A stretch of DNA of 64,000 nt, taken from Saprospiraceae bacterium (GTDB taxonomy: Bacteria; Bacteroidota; Bacteroidia; Chitinophagales; Saprospiraceae). How positions within the stretch are numbered: the stretch's first letter is position 1; each line of letters opens with the position of its first letter. The notes beneath the pieces are model-generated. The model did not search any database, was not told where the DNA came from, and saw only the letters and a program-made list of their open reading frames with translations. Where the stretch lies: positions 372,001 through 436,000 of the forward strand of contig JADJRO010000001.1 of NCBI GenBank assembly GCA_016712145.1, given 5' to 3'. This document shows, piece after piece, positions 35,435 through 44,002 of the stretch. Made by a program: the position numbers and the translations under genes.

Positions 35435-37174
35435 TTAAATAGGAATTTGAACTAAAAACAGAGTTCCTTGATTATCAGACGATTCTATGTTAAACTCGCC
35501 TTTTAAGTAATTTATGCGACTTCGGATGTTTTCCAGGCCCATTCCCCGTTTTACGGTTTCTGCGTCAAACCCTTTTCCGTCGTCTTCAACGGAAATCGTC
35601 ATTTCATAGGAGGATTTAGATAACTGGACAAAGATCTCTTTACAATCGGCATGTTTGATCGAATTATTGACCAATTCTTGTATAACCCGGTAAATATTTA
35701 ATGCGATATTGGAATCGATTGTTCCCGGCTTTTCAAAACCGAAATATTGGAAGATAATATTGGGACCGTGTTCGTGTATATATCGATTTAATAAATCTCG
35801 GATGGCTTCAATTAAACCAAGTTTTTCAAGGGAGCCTGGTTTAAGGTCGTTGCTGATATTTCGTACTTCATCACAAGCAGTATCAATTAAATCGTACAGT
35901 TTTGTATAGGATTCCTGGCCAGTAATTTTTTGCTCATGGACCAATTTATCAAAACGAAGTTTTATGGTTGAGAGCAAACCGCCTAAGCTGTCATGTAAAT
36001 CCTGTGCGATGCGTTCACGTTCCGACTCCTGACCATCAATCATGGACTGCATCGACTGGAGCTGCATGTTATTTTCCAGCTCCTTAATTTTTTGATTGTT
36101 AATTTGAGCACTTTGATCATGAATGATATTGCTGGTTTCTAGTTTTTGTTGATAAAATAAAATCACAAAAAAACCGGCTAATAAAATTGCTGCAATGCTA
36201 AATAATAAACTATATAAAGTAAAATTCGAACGACGACTTTTTAATTCAAATAGTCGTTTGCTTTTTTCAAGATCTATTTTTTCTGTTTGAAACTCCTTTT
36301 GTTCGTACTTCCCAATCAGTTTTGAAAGCGATTCCGAATTTTTAATTTCATTAAGTGTATCGTTATATTTTACAAAGCTTAACAAGTATTCAGAGGATTG
36401 TTTAAAGTCTCCTGCATTGTGATTGCACTCATAAAGACGAAAGGAAAATTCTTTACAATAATCAAAATATTTGATGGGTTTGACAAGTGCTAAGGCTTTT
36501 TTAAAAATAATTTCAGATTTTTTAAAATTGGCATTGATATAAAAATATTCACCTAAAACCTCCAAAGCCTTAATTTGTAAGTCTATGTTACCTATCGATT
36601 TAGCATATTTAAATACATTATTAAGAGAAGCAGGGGATCCCAATCGGTTTAAAAATAGATATGCATCTACTAATCCATGTTCATTTTTACAAAACTCATT
36701 GTAGCTATCCGCCTTTTTGTTTTCGCATTGTCCTAAAAAATAAAAAGCCATATCTGTATTGCCCATTTTTTTATAGGCGTAAGCAAGTGCATGTTGACTT
36801 CGCACCAAGTCAAGGTCACGACCTTCTTGTTTAAAATAGACATGGCAATATTCAAGGCTATTAATCGCTTTTTGAAAGAATCCCAGGATTTGGTAAATAC
36901 GTGCTAGCAGGAAGCGATAATAGTAAACTTTCTCAAGATTGTTTTCCTGCTTATAATACTCAATTGCATTTAAAATACTGCTAACCGCTTCCTGGTAACG
37001 GTGTCCAGATATATCTGATTCAATCTCAGTTTCGAGATTGTCCGGTTCAAGTAATGAAATTTGAAAAGAATCTTGTTGAATGGCTAAGCTGTCCTGGGCT
37101 GTGATTTCTTTTGAACTCAAAGCCATCAAATAAAGGATCAGTAGAATGCTTTTCAATTGTATTTTATTTTTCAA
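35435..37174 (-). CDS. NarX-type sensor histidine kinase with TPR sensor region
   Basis: 579 residues. A signal peptide (MKNKIQLKSILLILYLMALSS) leads to a periplasmic helical/TPR region (about 50-310), one membrane segment (FTLYSLLFSIAAILLAGFFVILFY, about 320) and a coiled linker. The HisKA_3 box ERIAQDLHDSLGGLLS has the phospho-acceptor His near 395. The HATPase has ELVNNSIKHA, DDGKGFD and GMGLENIRSRI. It overlaps the regulator gene by 11 bases. Such TPR-sensor kinases are common in Bacteroidota; the signal is unknown. Confidence 0.9.
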   Translation of the reverse strand: MKNKIQLKSILLILYLMALSSKEITAQDSLAIQQDSFQISLLEPDNLETEIESDISGHRYQEAVSSILNAIEYYKQENNLEKVYYYRFLLARIYQILGFFQKAINSLEYCHVYFKQEGRDLDLVRSQHALAYAYKKMGNTDMAFYFLGQCENKKADSYNEFCKNEHGLVDAYLFLNRLGSPASLNNVFKYAKSIGNIDLQIKALEVLGEYFYINANFKKSEIIFKKALALVKPIKYFDYCKEFSFRLYECNHNAGDFKQSSEYLLSFVKYNDTLNEIKNSESLSKLIGKYEQKEFQTEKIDLEKSKRLFELKSRRSNFTLYSLLFSIAAILLAGFFVILFYQQKLETSNIIHDQSAQINNQKIKELENNMQLQSMQSMIDGQESERERIAQDLHDSLGGLLSTIKLRFDKLVHEQKITGQESYTKLYDLIDTACDEVRNISNDLKPGSLEKLGLIEAIRDLLNRYIHEHGPNIIFQYFGFEKPGTIDSNIALNIYRVIQELVNNSIKHADCKEIFVQLSKSSYEMTISVEDDGKGFDAETVKRGMGLENIRSRINYLKGEFNIESSDNQGTLFLVQIPI

Positions 37175-37814
37175 CCAACTTTAACTCAAGAGCAGCCCGT
37201 ACCAATCCAGCTGAGTTTCTAACATTTAATTTAGAAACCAGGCTACTTCTATGAGATTCAACAGTTTTCAAGCTTATAAATAATTTTTCTGCGATTTCAG
37301 GAGTGGTATATTCCTTCACGATTAAGGCTAAAACCTCTAGTTCGCGTTTTGAAATTTCAGGTATTAAAAATGTACTGGTTTTCTTATGGGTCGGTTTTTT
37401 TAATAATGCGCCCATAATGGTTTCCGTTACATCTTTACTAAAATAGGTTTGTCCGGCAGCAACAGTTTCTATAGCCTGGACCAGTTCAGCCCGACCCGTA
37501 TTTTTAAGAATATAGCCCTGAGCACCGTTGTTTAACATCTCAGACACAATACTCTCTTCATTGTACATCGAAACAGCGATAATTTTAACATCGGGAAAAT
37601 CAGCGTTAATTTTCTTTGCAACTTCAATGCCACTCATATCTGGAAGGTTAATATCAAGTAAAAGGACATCAATTTGTTGCTTCGATAACATTGGAAATAC
37701 GGATTTGCCATCAAAGCATCTGTCAACAACTTTAATGGTCTCTTCGTCTCTCAATATAGATTCAATGCCATCCACAAACATGGCATGGTCATCTGCAATG
37801 GCAACTTTGTGCAT
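37164..37814 (-). CDS. NarL/LuxR-type response regulator
   Basis: 216 residues. Receiver domain: ADDHAMFVDGI at the start, phospho-acceptor Asp in VLLLDINLPDMSG (about 54), and the Lys in GYILKNTGR. C-terminal LuxR-type HTH: SKRELEVLALIVKEYTTPEIAEKLFISLKTVESHRSSL (about 150-188, with a short gap-free helix-turn-helix). First gene of the pair with the overlapping NarX-like kinase. A -7 box lies 46 bases upstream. Confidence 0.92.
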   Translation of the reverse strand: MHKVAIADDHAMFVDGIESILRDEETIKVVDRCFDGKSVFPMLSKQQIDVLLLDINLPDMSGIEVAKKINADFPDVKIIAVSMYNEESIVSEMLNNGAQGYILKNTGRAELVQAIETVAAGQTYFSKDVTETIMGALLKKPTHKKTSTFLIPEISKRELEVLALIVKEYTTPEIAEKLFISLKTVESHRSSLVSKLNVRNSAGLVRAALELKLVEK

Positions 37815-37860
37815 TGTAATATTTTGATTAAAAATAGAGGGAATGATTGAAAATGGAAAA

Positions 37861-37868
37861 CAAAGCTA
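37861..37868 (-). promoter_or_regulatory. -7 box for the NarL/NarX pair
   Basis: TAGCTTTG on the minus strand matches TAnnTTTG, 46 bases upstream of the regulator ATG at 37814. A TTG lies 13 bases further upstream, closer than the usual spacing. Confidence 0.35.
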
Positions 37869-37878
37869 CTTAAGATTT

Positions 37879-38610
37879 TTACAATTTCCGAGTAGATTGC
37901 CATTTTCTTAATTGATTTAATAAGGCTTTTAAGTCTTTTGGCAAAGGGCATTCAAAATGATATAATTGACCGTATAGACTGAATTCCAGTGAATTAGCAT
38001 GAAGTGCAGTCCTACTTAATAGAGGCCTTTCTTGTTCAAAATCAGCTATTTTAGCTCGACTTTTTATGTCTTTTATAAATAGTTCACTTCTTTGGCTATA
38101 AAGTGGATCACAAAGAATTGGGCAGGAAATGGCAGCTAGATGAACCCTTATTTGATGTGTTCTGCCTGTTTTAGGCTCCAGCTCAAGCATGCAAAAATTT
38201 CTAAAGGACTCAAGGATTTTATAATATGTAATTGAAGGTTTTCCATTTTTATGAATCGTCATTTTACCGGTTTCAAATACAGAATGAGCAATGGGTAAAT
38301 TTATGATACCAGATTCAGGATTAGGGCAGTTTTCGGTAAAACTTATATAGCGTTTTTGGATTTCATGATTTTCAAAAAGCAATGATAATAAGCGATGACT
38401 TTCCGCGTTTTTTGCAAACAAAACCAATCCACTCGTTTCTTTATCAATTCGATGTACAATAAAAATTTCGTCGTGACTTGCATTCAATAGGTTCAATAAA
38501 TTGGGCTTATTGGGATCATACCGGTCGGGAATTGTTAATAAACCAGAAGGCTTATTGACAACTAACAAATGTTCATTTTCAAATAGAATGTCACAATTTG
38601 CAGCTGCCAT
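37879..38610 (-). CDS. RluA-family pseudouridine synthase
   Basis: About 243 residues. The catalytic motif IVHRIDKETSGLVLFAK (Asp near residue 56), plus GRTHQIRVHLAAI (about 157) and the N-terminal strand ILFENEHLLVVNKPSG, identify the RluA/RsuA superfamily. No S4 domain is present. The RNA target (23S rRNA or tRNA) cannot be told. The ATG at 38610 overlaps the stop of the glycosyltransferase gene (TGATG), so the two are coupled. Confidence 0.9.
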   Translation of the reverse strand: MAAANCDILFENEHLLVVNKPSGLLTIPDRYDPNKPNLLNLLNASHDEIFIVHRIDKETSGLVLFAKNAESHRLLSLLFENHEIQKRYISFTENCPNPESGIINLPIAHSVFETGKMTIHKNGKPSITYYKILESFRNFCMLELEPKTGRTHQIRVHLAAISCPILCDPLYSQRSELFIKDIKSRAKIADFEQERPLLSRTALHANSLEFSLYGQLYHFECPLPKDLKALLNQLRKWQSTRKL

Positions 38611-39718
38611 CAATTTTTAAAGTAATGTTTTGGGATAATTGAAAATTCTTTATTCCCAGAAAAATAGAATTGGACAAAAACGCTTGCTTTCAAAATACCT
38701 TTTTGATTAAATTTATCATACGCTAGATTTCTTATTTGCTTGTCCAAAAATTGTTTCTTTTGAATTAAATACAAGGTATTAATAATAACAACAATATATG
38801 CCTGTATGATTTTGTAAAATATTTTAAACTTACCTTTTAGTAAATAACTGATCGCAATTAGCATATCCAATACAAATCGAATTGGTAGAATATAAAGTAA
38901 TTGAAGGTAATCCGAGTTTTTGAAAATAGTAAATAAGTTATTTCTGAAATTCAAATAGGTTTTTCTTGGATTGTCGTAATCCAACGTTCCTCCGCCTAAA
39001 TGATAAACTACAGAATTTGGCACATAAATTATTTTTCCGCCTAAACGTTTTACCCGCCAGCACAAGTCAATTTCTTCCTGATGGGCAAAATAATCTCCAT
39101 CAAAGCCTCCCATGGCTTTAAATACAACCGATTTAATGACCATTGCAGCCCCACTTGCCCAAAATATTTCAGAAAGCTCCTGGTATTGATTGGTATCAGT
39201 TTCAAGATAATCAATAATTCTTCCTTTGCAAAATGGATACCCTAAAAAATCAATATAGCCTCCTGCAGCTCCAGCATATTCAAATTTTTCTGGTTCAGTC
39301 AATGATAAAATTTTTGGCTGTGCAATCAGAATGCTTGAATCCCTTTCCATTTCAGAAATTAATGGACTGATCCAATCATCTTTAACTATAACATCCGAGT
39401 TTAGGAGAATAAAGTAATCTGCATCAATTTGAGCAAGTCCTTTATTGTATCCAGATGCAAAGCCATAGTTCTTTTTAAGTTTAATGATTTTTATTTCAGG
39501 AAAATGGTGTTCTAAAAAAACACAACTTGCGTCTGTTGAATTATTATCGATAATATATAAAGGGATGTTCCTGGTATTGTGTTTTACTATGGATGGTAAA
39601 TATTCTTTTAAAAAATGGTAACCATTAAAATTCAGAATTACAATTGCAAATATTGGATTTCTGTAAGGAACCGTATGTAATTCATTTCTAAGCAGCGCTT
39701 TTTTTGTGGCGAGTTCAT
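38610..39718 (-). CDS. Family 2 glycosyltransferase (rhamnosyltransferase-like)
   Basis: GT2 fold: FAIVILNFNGYHFLKEYLP, IIDNNSTDAS (about 55), NYGFASGYNKGL (about 85), the DXD-like LNSDVIV (about 108), and acceptor-side FWASGAAMVIK and GGFDGDYFAHQEEIDLCWR (about 200). C-terminal hydrophobic segments lie at about 290-340. As given, the frame runs directly into ribF. Adding one base to the plus-strand T7 run at 39699-39705 yields an ATG start at 39716-39718 (MNSPQKKALLRNE) and about 369 residues, which I take as the true gene. Likely cell-surface polysaccharide synthesis. Confidence 0.82.
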
Positions 39719-40619
39719 CTGACTGAATTTGAAGTTTTAATTGATCAAAATTTTCAAATTTTTGATCATTTCTAATAAAATCAATCAGTTTAACACAGAT
39801 CGAATTGCCATAAATTTCTTTATTAAATTCAAATAAATGAACTTCAACCGTTGAATTTGCAGATTCTTTAAGTGTTTCGCTAGTGCCAATGTAGAGCATC
39901 CCATCATAAAGTATCCCATCAACTTGCACTTTTGCTGCGTAAATTCCATTTGGTGGAATTAATTTAGACGAATCTGTAAACTCTAAATTAGCTGTTGGGT
40001 AGCCAAGTTTTCGTCCTAATTTATCACCGGATATCACTTTGCCTTCTAATTGATATGGGTAGCCTAAGTACAAATTGGCCTGATGAATTTTTTGTCTTGA
40101 ATTAAATTCCTAATTTTTTGTGGAACTTACTTTCGATTCCTGAACGTATTGCGCTTTTATTTCATCAAATTCAAAATAATGATTAGCTGCATAGCTACGT
40201 AATAGTTGACAATCTCCTTTACCGTCTTTTCCAAAACGATGATCGTAACCTGCAATAATCTTTTTAGGTGTAAAATTTTTTAAAAGAAAGTTTTCAATAT
40301 AATCTTCGGGCAACATTTGTGCAAACGAATAATCAAAATCTACTAGAACCAAATAATCCAAAGCCGTTCCATTTAGAAGTTGAATTTTCTCTTCCAATGT
40401 GTTTAATAAGGCGACGGGCAGATCACCTGGATCTAATACGGTTCTCGGGTGCGGGTAAAATGAAATCAGAATGCTTTCCCCATTTAATAAGGATGCAGAT
40501 TGACAAAGTTGTGTTATTATTTTTTTATGCGCTAAATGGAGTCCGTCAAAGGTACCAACTGTTAATACAGGATTTTTGAAAGCAGGTAAAGGGTCTTGCC
40601 CATAATAAATGATGCGCAT
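39688..40619 (-). pseudogene. ribF: Bifunctional riboflavin kinase/FAD synthetase, three indels as read
   Basis: Makes FMN and FAD from riboflavin. The FAD synthetase part is 40110-40619 (LTVGTFDGLHLAHKKII, SFYPHPRTVL, AGYDHRFGKDGKGD). The kinase part starts near 40073 (LGYPYQLEGKVISGDKLGRKLGYPTANL). Between them a TAG at 40110-40112 interrupts the frame. Removing one T from the run 40114-40119 and adding one to 40088-40093 restores the family motif STKIRNLIQDKKIHQAN. Adding one T to 39699-39705 gives a stop at 39688. The corrected protein is about 310 residues, the family norm. Confidence 0.88.
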
Positions 40620-40633
40620 AAAAAACAGATTTG

Positions 40634-40641
40634 CAAATTTA
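40634..40641 (-). promoter_or_regulatory. -7 box for ribF
   Basis: TAAATTTG on the minus strand matches TAnnTTTG, 14 bases upstream of the ATG at 40619. It faces away from the mrp promoter in the same 73-base spacer. Confidence 0.45.
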
Positions 40642-40676
40642 TTAATTTTAATAGACCATTCCGGTATAATTCGAAT

Positions 40677-40684
40677 TATTTTTG
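40677..40684 (+). promoter_or_regulatory. -7 box for mrp
   Basis: TATTTTTG matches TAnnTTTG. The ATG at 40693 is only eight bases later, so a nearly leaderless message is implied. Confidence 0.4.
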
Positions 40685-40692
40685 TGCTAAAT

Positions 40693-41778
40693 ATGAATCA
40701 GTTAGTTCAGGAAATTGTTGAAAAATTACAAGTTGTTATCGAGCCAGATTCTGGCAGAAGTATTGTTCAGCTTCGGATGATTAGAGACATTCGATTGGAA
40801 AATGGCCAATTTCATTTTAAGATTTATCTTCCTTCAGCCAGTTATAAACATAAAGACAGCTTATATGCCGAAATTCATGAGGTTTTAGGCAAGTTCTTTC
40901 CTGATCTTGAACTGCATGCTCATTTTGTGAATCAGTTGCCTATGACGGATGCTCCTAATACCAATTTTCCAAATATTTCCAATTTTATTGCTGTTGGATC
41001 TGGAAAAGGAGGGGTAGGAAAATCCAGTATTTCCGCATTTTTGGCAATTGCTCTTAAAACTGCAGGCTATAAAGTCGGTTTGTTGGATGCCGATTTATAT
41101 GGACCCTCAATTCCAACCATGTTTGGAATCCGTGATCTTAAGCCAAAAGTGCTTGAATCTGACGGAAAGCATAAGATGCAACCTATAGATGTAAATGGAA
41201 TTTCTATTATTTCTTTAGGCAATATTATTGATCCTGAACAGGCTGTTGTATTAAGAGGACCGCGTTTAGCGGCTATTATCAAACAATTTTTCTTTGATAC
41301 CCTTTGGCCAGAATTGGATTATTTAATTATTGATTTACCACCGGGGACAGGGGATGTACAGCTTACACTTGTACAAACAATTCCGCTTACGGGTGTCGTA
41401 ATGGTAACGACTCCACAGGAAATAGCCTATATCGATGCCGTTAAAGCGGCTAATATGTTTACTTTGGATCAAATAAAAGTTCCAATTTTAGGTGTTATTG
41501 AAAATATGTCTTGGTTTGAACCCGATGACATGCCAGGTAAAAAGTATTTTATATTTGGAGAAGGAGCCGGCCAAAGGCTTGCAGAAAAAACACATTCCAG
41601 TCTTTTAGGGCAAATTCCAATAAAACAAGGAATGCGTCAATCTTTTGACATTGGACAAGCATTTCAATTGGATTCTTATTATTCAGAATTGTTTAAAACG
41701 ATCATTTTGAAATTGAAGGAAAAAATAGATATTCGGAATTTAATTTATGCTCCGAGTCAGGTAGTCCAGGCAAATTAA
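40693..41778 (+). CDS. Mrp/NBP35-family Fe-S cluster carrier ATPase
   Basis: 361 residues from the ATG at 40693; an ORF-extending ATG 84 bases upstream would cover the promoter. The N-terminal 80 residues are DUF59/MIP18-like. The P-loop domain starts IAVGSGKGGVGKSSISAFLA (about 99), followed by DADLYGPSIPTMFG, DLPPGTGDVQLT (about 215) and VIENMSWF. The usual CxxC of Mrp proteins is not obvious in this copy, where ENMSWFEPDDMPGKKYFIFG replaces the expected cysteine region. Family role: assembly or transfer of Fe-S clusters. Confidence 0.88.
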   Translation: MNQLVQEIVEKLQVVIEPDSGRSIVQLRMIRDIRLENGQFHFKIYLPSASYKHKDSLYAEIHEVLGKFFPDLELHAHFVNQLPMTDAPNTNFPNISNFIAVGSGKGGVGKSSISAFLAIALKTAGYKVGLLDADLYGPSIPTMFGIRDLKPKVLESDGKHKMQPIDVNGISIISLGNIIDPEQAVVLRGPRLAAIIKQFFFDTLWPELDYLIIDLPPGTGDVQLTLVQTIPLTGVVMVTTPQEIAYIDAVKAANMFTLDQIKVPILGVIENMSWFEPDDMPGKKYFIFGEGAGQRLAEKTHSSLLGQIPIKQGMRQSFDIGQAFQLDSYYSELFKTIILKLKEKIDIRNLIYAPSQVVQAN

Positions 41779-41786
41779 TACGTACC

Positions 41787-42605
41787 ATGTTTAAATCTTC
41801 TGAATTTCTATTTGATCAAATCCAACTCAAAAGGAGTCTTTTATGTGTAGGTTTGGATCCGGATATATCAAAATTGCCAGCTGTTTATAAAAATCTAGAT
41901 GAGCCTTATTATAATTTTTGTAAGGACATTGTGGAGTTAACTCATACAAAAGCAATCGCCTTTAAAATAAATATAGCTTTTTTTGAAGCTTTGGGAGTTG
42001 ACGGCTGGATACAGTTTGAGAAGCTAATTAAAATGATCCCTCCAGATTGTTTCATAATAGCGGATTCTAAACGGGCTGATATTGGAAATACTTCAAAGCA
42101 GTATGCGAATTATTATTTCAATAAAGTTAATGTAGATGCTTTGACTTTGCACCCATATATGGGTGTGGATTCATTACAACCTTTTCTTGATTTCAAAGAT
42201 AAATACAGCATTATTCTTGCGTTGACTTCAAATCCAGGAAGTGCTGATTTTGAATTTATGGAAGATTCAAAAGGTATTTTATTATTTGAAAGAGTTATTG
42301 AAAAATTTGTGCAACTCGAGGCCTCAAAAAATATAATGTTTGTCTGTGGTGCAACCCATCCTAAGGAATTTACCAGGATTCGCAAGATTTGTCCAGACCA
42401 TTTCTTGCTGGTACCTGGAGTGGGAGAGCAAGGAGGCGTTTTGAAGGATACAATAAAAACAGGTCGAAATGCTACGGGTGGATTGTTAATTACAATTTCT
42501 CGAAAAATTTGCTATCCAAGTGAAAATTTGGATTTTAAAACAGAAGTATTAGCTGCTGCTATTAATTTTCAAAGGGAATCTTACAATTATTTTATTGAAT
42601 CCTGA
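41787..42605 (+). CDS. pyrF: Orotidine 5'-phosphate decarboxylase (type 2)
   Basis: Decarboxylates OMP to UMP in pyrimidine synthesis. 272 residues, the longer subfamily 2 form. Motifs: LLCVGLDPDISKLP (about 20), the catalytic IIADSKRADIGNTSKQYA (about 91, Asp-Lys-Asp array), ALTSNPGSADF (about 149), LVPGVGEQGG (about 211). It follows mrp by eight bases and converges on the exonuclease gene with a 19-base overlap of the coding ends. Confidence 0.94.
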   Translation: MFKSSEFLFDQIQLKRSLLCVGLDPDISKLPAVYKNLDEPYYNFCKDIVELTHTKAIAFKINIAFFEALGVDGWIQFEKLIKMIPPDCFIIADSKRADIGNTSKQYANYYFNKVNVDALTLHPYMGVDSLQPFLDFKDKYSIILALTSNPGSADFEFMEDSKGILLFERVIEKFVQLEASKNIMFVCGATHPKEFTRIRKICPDHFLLVPGVGEQGGVLKDTIKTGRNATGGLLITISRKICYPSENLDFKTEVLAAAINFQRESYNYFIES

Positions 42606-44002
42606 TTTTTTGAAAGTAGAATTTTTTTTATACGCTTATCTTTGGAAAGATAAAATTCAATAATTCGGTTGGATTCAATATTTCCAGGATAAGGCCGAAG
42701 AGATTCTTTTAATAAATTAATATCGCTATACCCTTCATTTTTGTTTAGGTAACCTGTAAAACTGCAGAAGCCATCTTCAACAAGCACTACCCCAAATTCA
42801 TCATAGTGTGGACCCTCCGTGAGTAAAATAAAATCATGCTTAAAAATTTTATTTACTTCGTCGCATGCTTTATTAAAACGGTCAATATATTCTTGTAGAT
42901 TTTCCTTTCCGACACAAGCTCCGTGGCATTGTCCAATTTGAAATCCGTTACATGGTTTTCCTTCAGCGTTCTGTGAATTTATCTTTGTGCAAAGTTGATG
43001 GTTAAACAGAATTAAATCGAGATGTTGTTTGGCTGATAATTTGCTGGGATAATGGTAAATTACTTCATCTAGCTGATCGAGCCATTCCGGTTCTTTAATT
43101 GAAAAAACTGGAAATTTGTCAGGAGTTCTTCTTACGGTCATGAGATATGCATGAGATTTTTTCCTAAGCGCTCTATTGATTTCAGGTTGAAATTCTTTAA
43201 TTTCTTTAATTTCAAGTAAAGAGGCTAACAGTTCACTCCCGGTTAAAGTAAAATCAATTGCATGAACCCCGGTTAACATTTTTAATGTTTTGGTACTTGT
43301 ATCATTAAAATGCTGATAAACACGTTCCTTAATATTTTTGCTTTTCCCAATATAGATCGCCTCAAATTGTATGTTTTTCATGCGATACACTCCAGGAAAT
43401 TCTGGAAGATTTTCAATATCATTTTTATTTAGGGTAGAGGGTATTTTTGTTTCACTTAATAAAGTAGCAATTGGATTGTAGGTGGAATCAAGATTATTGC
43501 TACATTTCATAATCCTGCAAAACACATCCAGCGTAGCTAATGTATCATCCATTGCACGGTGTCTGTTTTTGACTTCAATTTTAAAGTGAGTAATTAATGA
43601 TCCAAGACTATAAGATCGCAAGCCTTTAAAATACCTTCTACTGAGTTGGACAGTGCACAATTTTTTTCTTGAAAATGTATAGCCTAACTGATGAAATTCT
43701 TCTTTGATAAAACTGTAATCAAAAAATACATTATGGGCAACAAAAATGCAATCTTCCGTTTTAATTAATATTTCTTTAGCGATTTCGTAAAATTTTGGAG
43801 CGTTTTCGACCATTTCATTTGTGATTCCGGTAATACGGGTAATTTCAAATGGAATGGATCGTTCAGGATTGATGAGACTTTCATATCGATCAATTATTTT
43901 ATCATCCTGGTATACGATTATAGCAATTTCTGTAATTTTGTCACGCTTAGCTATGCCACCAGTAGTTTCTATATCGATTATTGCAAAACGAGGACGTGTC
44001 AA
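42587..44002 (-). CDS. DnaQ-like exonuclease fused to a GIY-YIG nuclease domain
   Basis: 471 residues. Residues 1-170 are a DEDDh 3'-5' exonuclease: FAIIDIETTGG (Exo I), HNVFFDYSFIKEEF (Exo II), HRAMDDTLATLDVF (Exo III, His-Asp). Residues about 205-290 are a UvrC-type GIY-YIG domain: FPGVYRMKN, EAIYIGKSKNIKERVYQHF, GSELLASLLEIKEIKEFQP. The last 180 residues hold four cysteines/histidines (CTKINSQNAEGKPCNGFQIGQCHGAC) as in UvrC-like clusters. It lacks UvrC's C-terminal half. A DNA repair or processing role is likely. Confidence 0.88.
   Translation of the reverse strand: MTRPRFAIIDIETTGGIAKRDKITEIAIIVYQDDKIIDRYESLINPERSIPFEITRITGITNEMVENAPKFYEIAKEILIKTEDCIFVAHNVFFDYSFIKEEFHQLGYTFSRKKLCTVQLSRRYFKGLRSYSLGSLITHFKIEVKNRHRAMDDTLATLDVFCRIMKCSNNLDSTYNPIATLLSETKIPSTLNKNDIENLPEFPGVYRMKNIQFEAIYIGKSKNIKERVYQHFNDTSTKTLKMLTGVHAIDFTLTGSELLASLLEIKEIKEFQPEINRALRKKSHAYLMTVRRTPDKFPVFSIKEPEWLDQLDEVIYHYPSKLSAKQHLDLILFNHQLCTKINSQNAEGKPCNGFQIGQCHGACVGKENLQEYIDRFNKACDEVNKIFKHDFILLTEGPHYDEFGVVLVEDGFCSFTGYLNKNEGYSDINLLKESLRPYPGNIESNRIIEFYLSKDKRIKKILLSKNQDSIK

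Noticed and set aside
38610..40073. A natural fusion of riboflavin kinase with a family 2 glycosyltransferase
   Set aside because: One extra base in a T7 run gives each gene its own stop or start; the fusion frame has no independent support.
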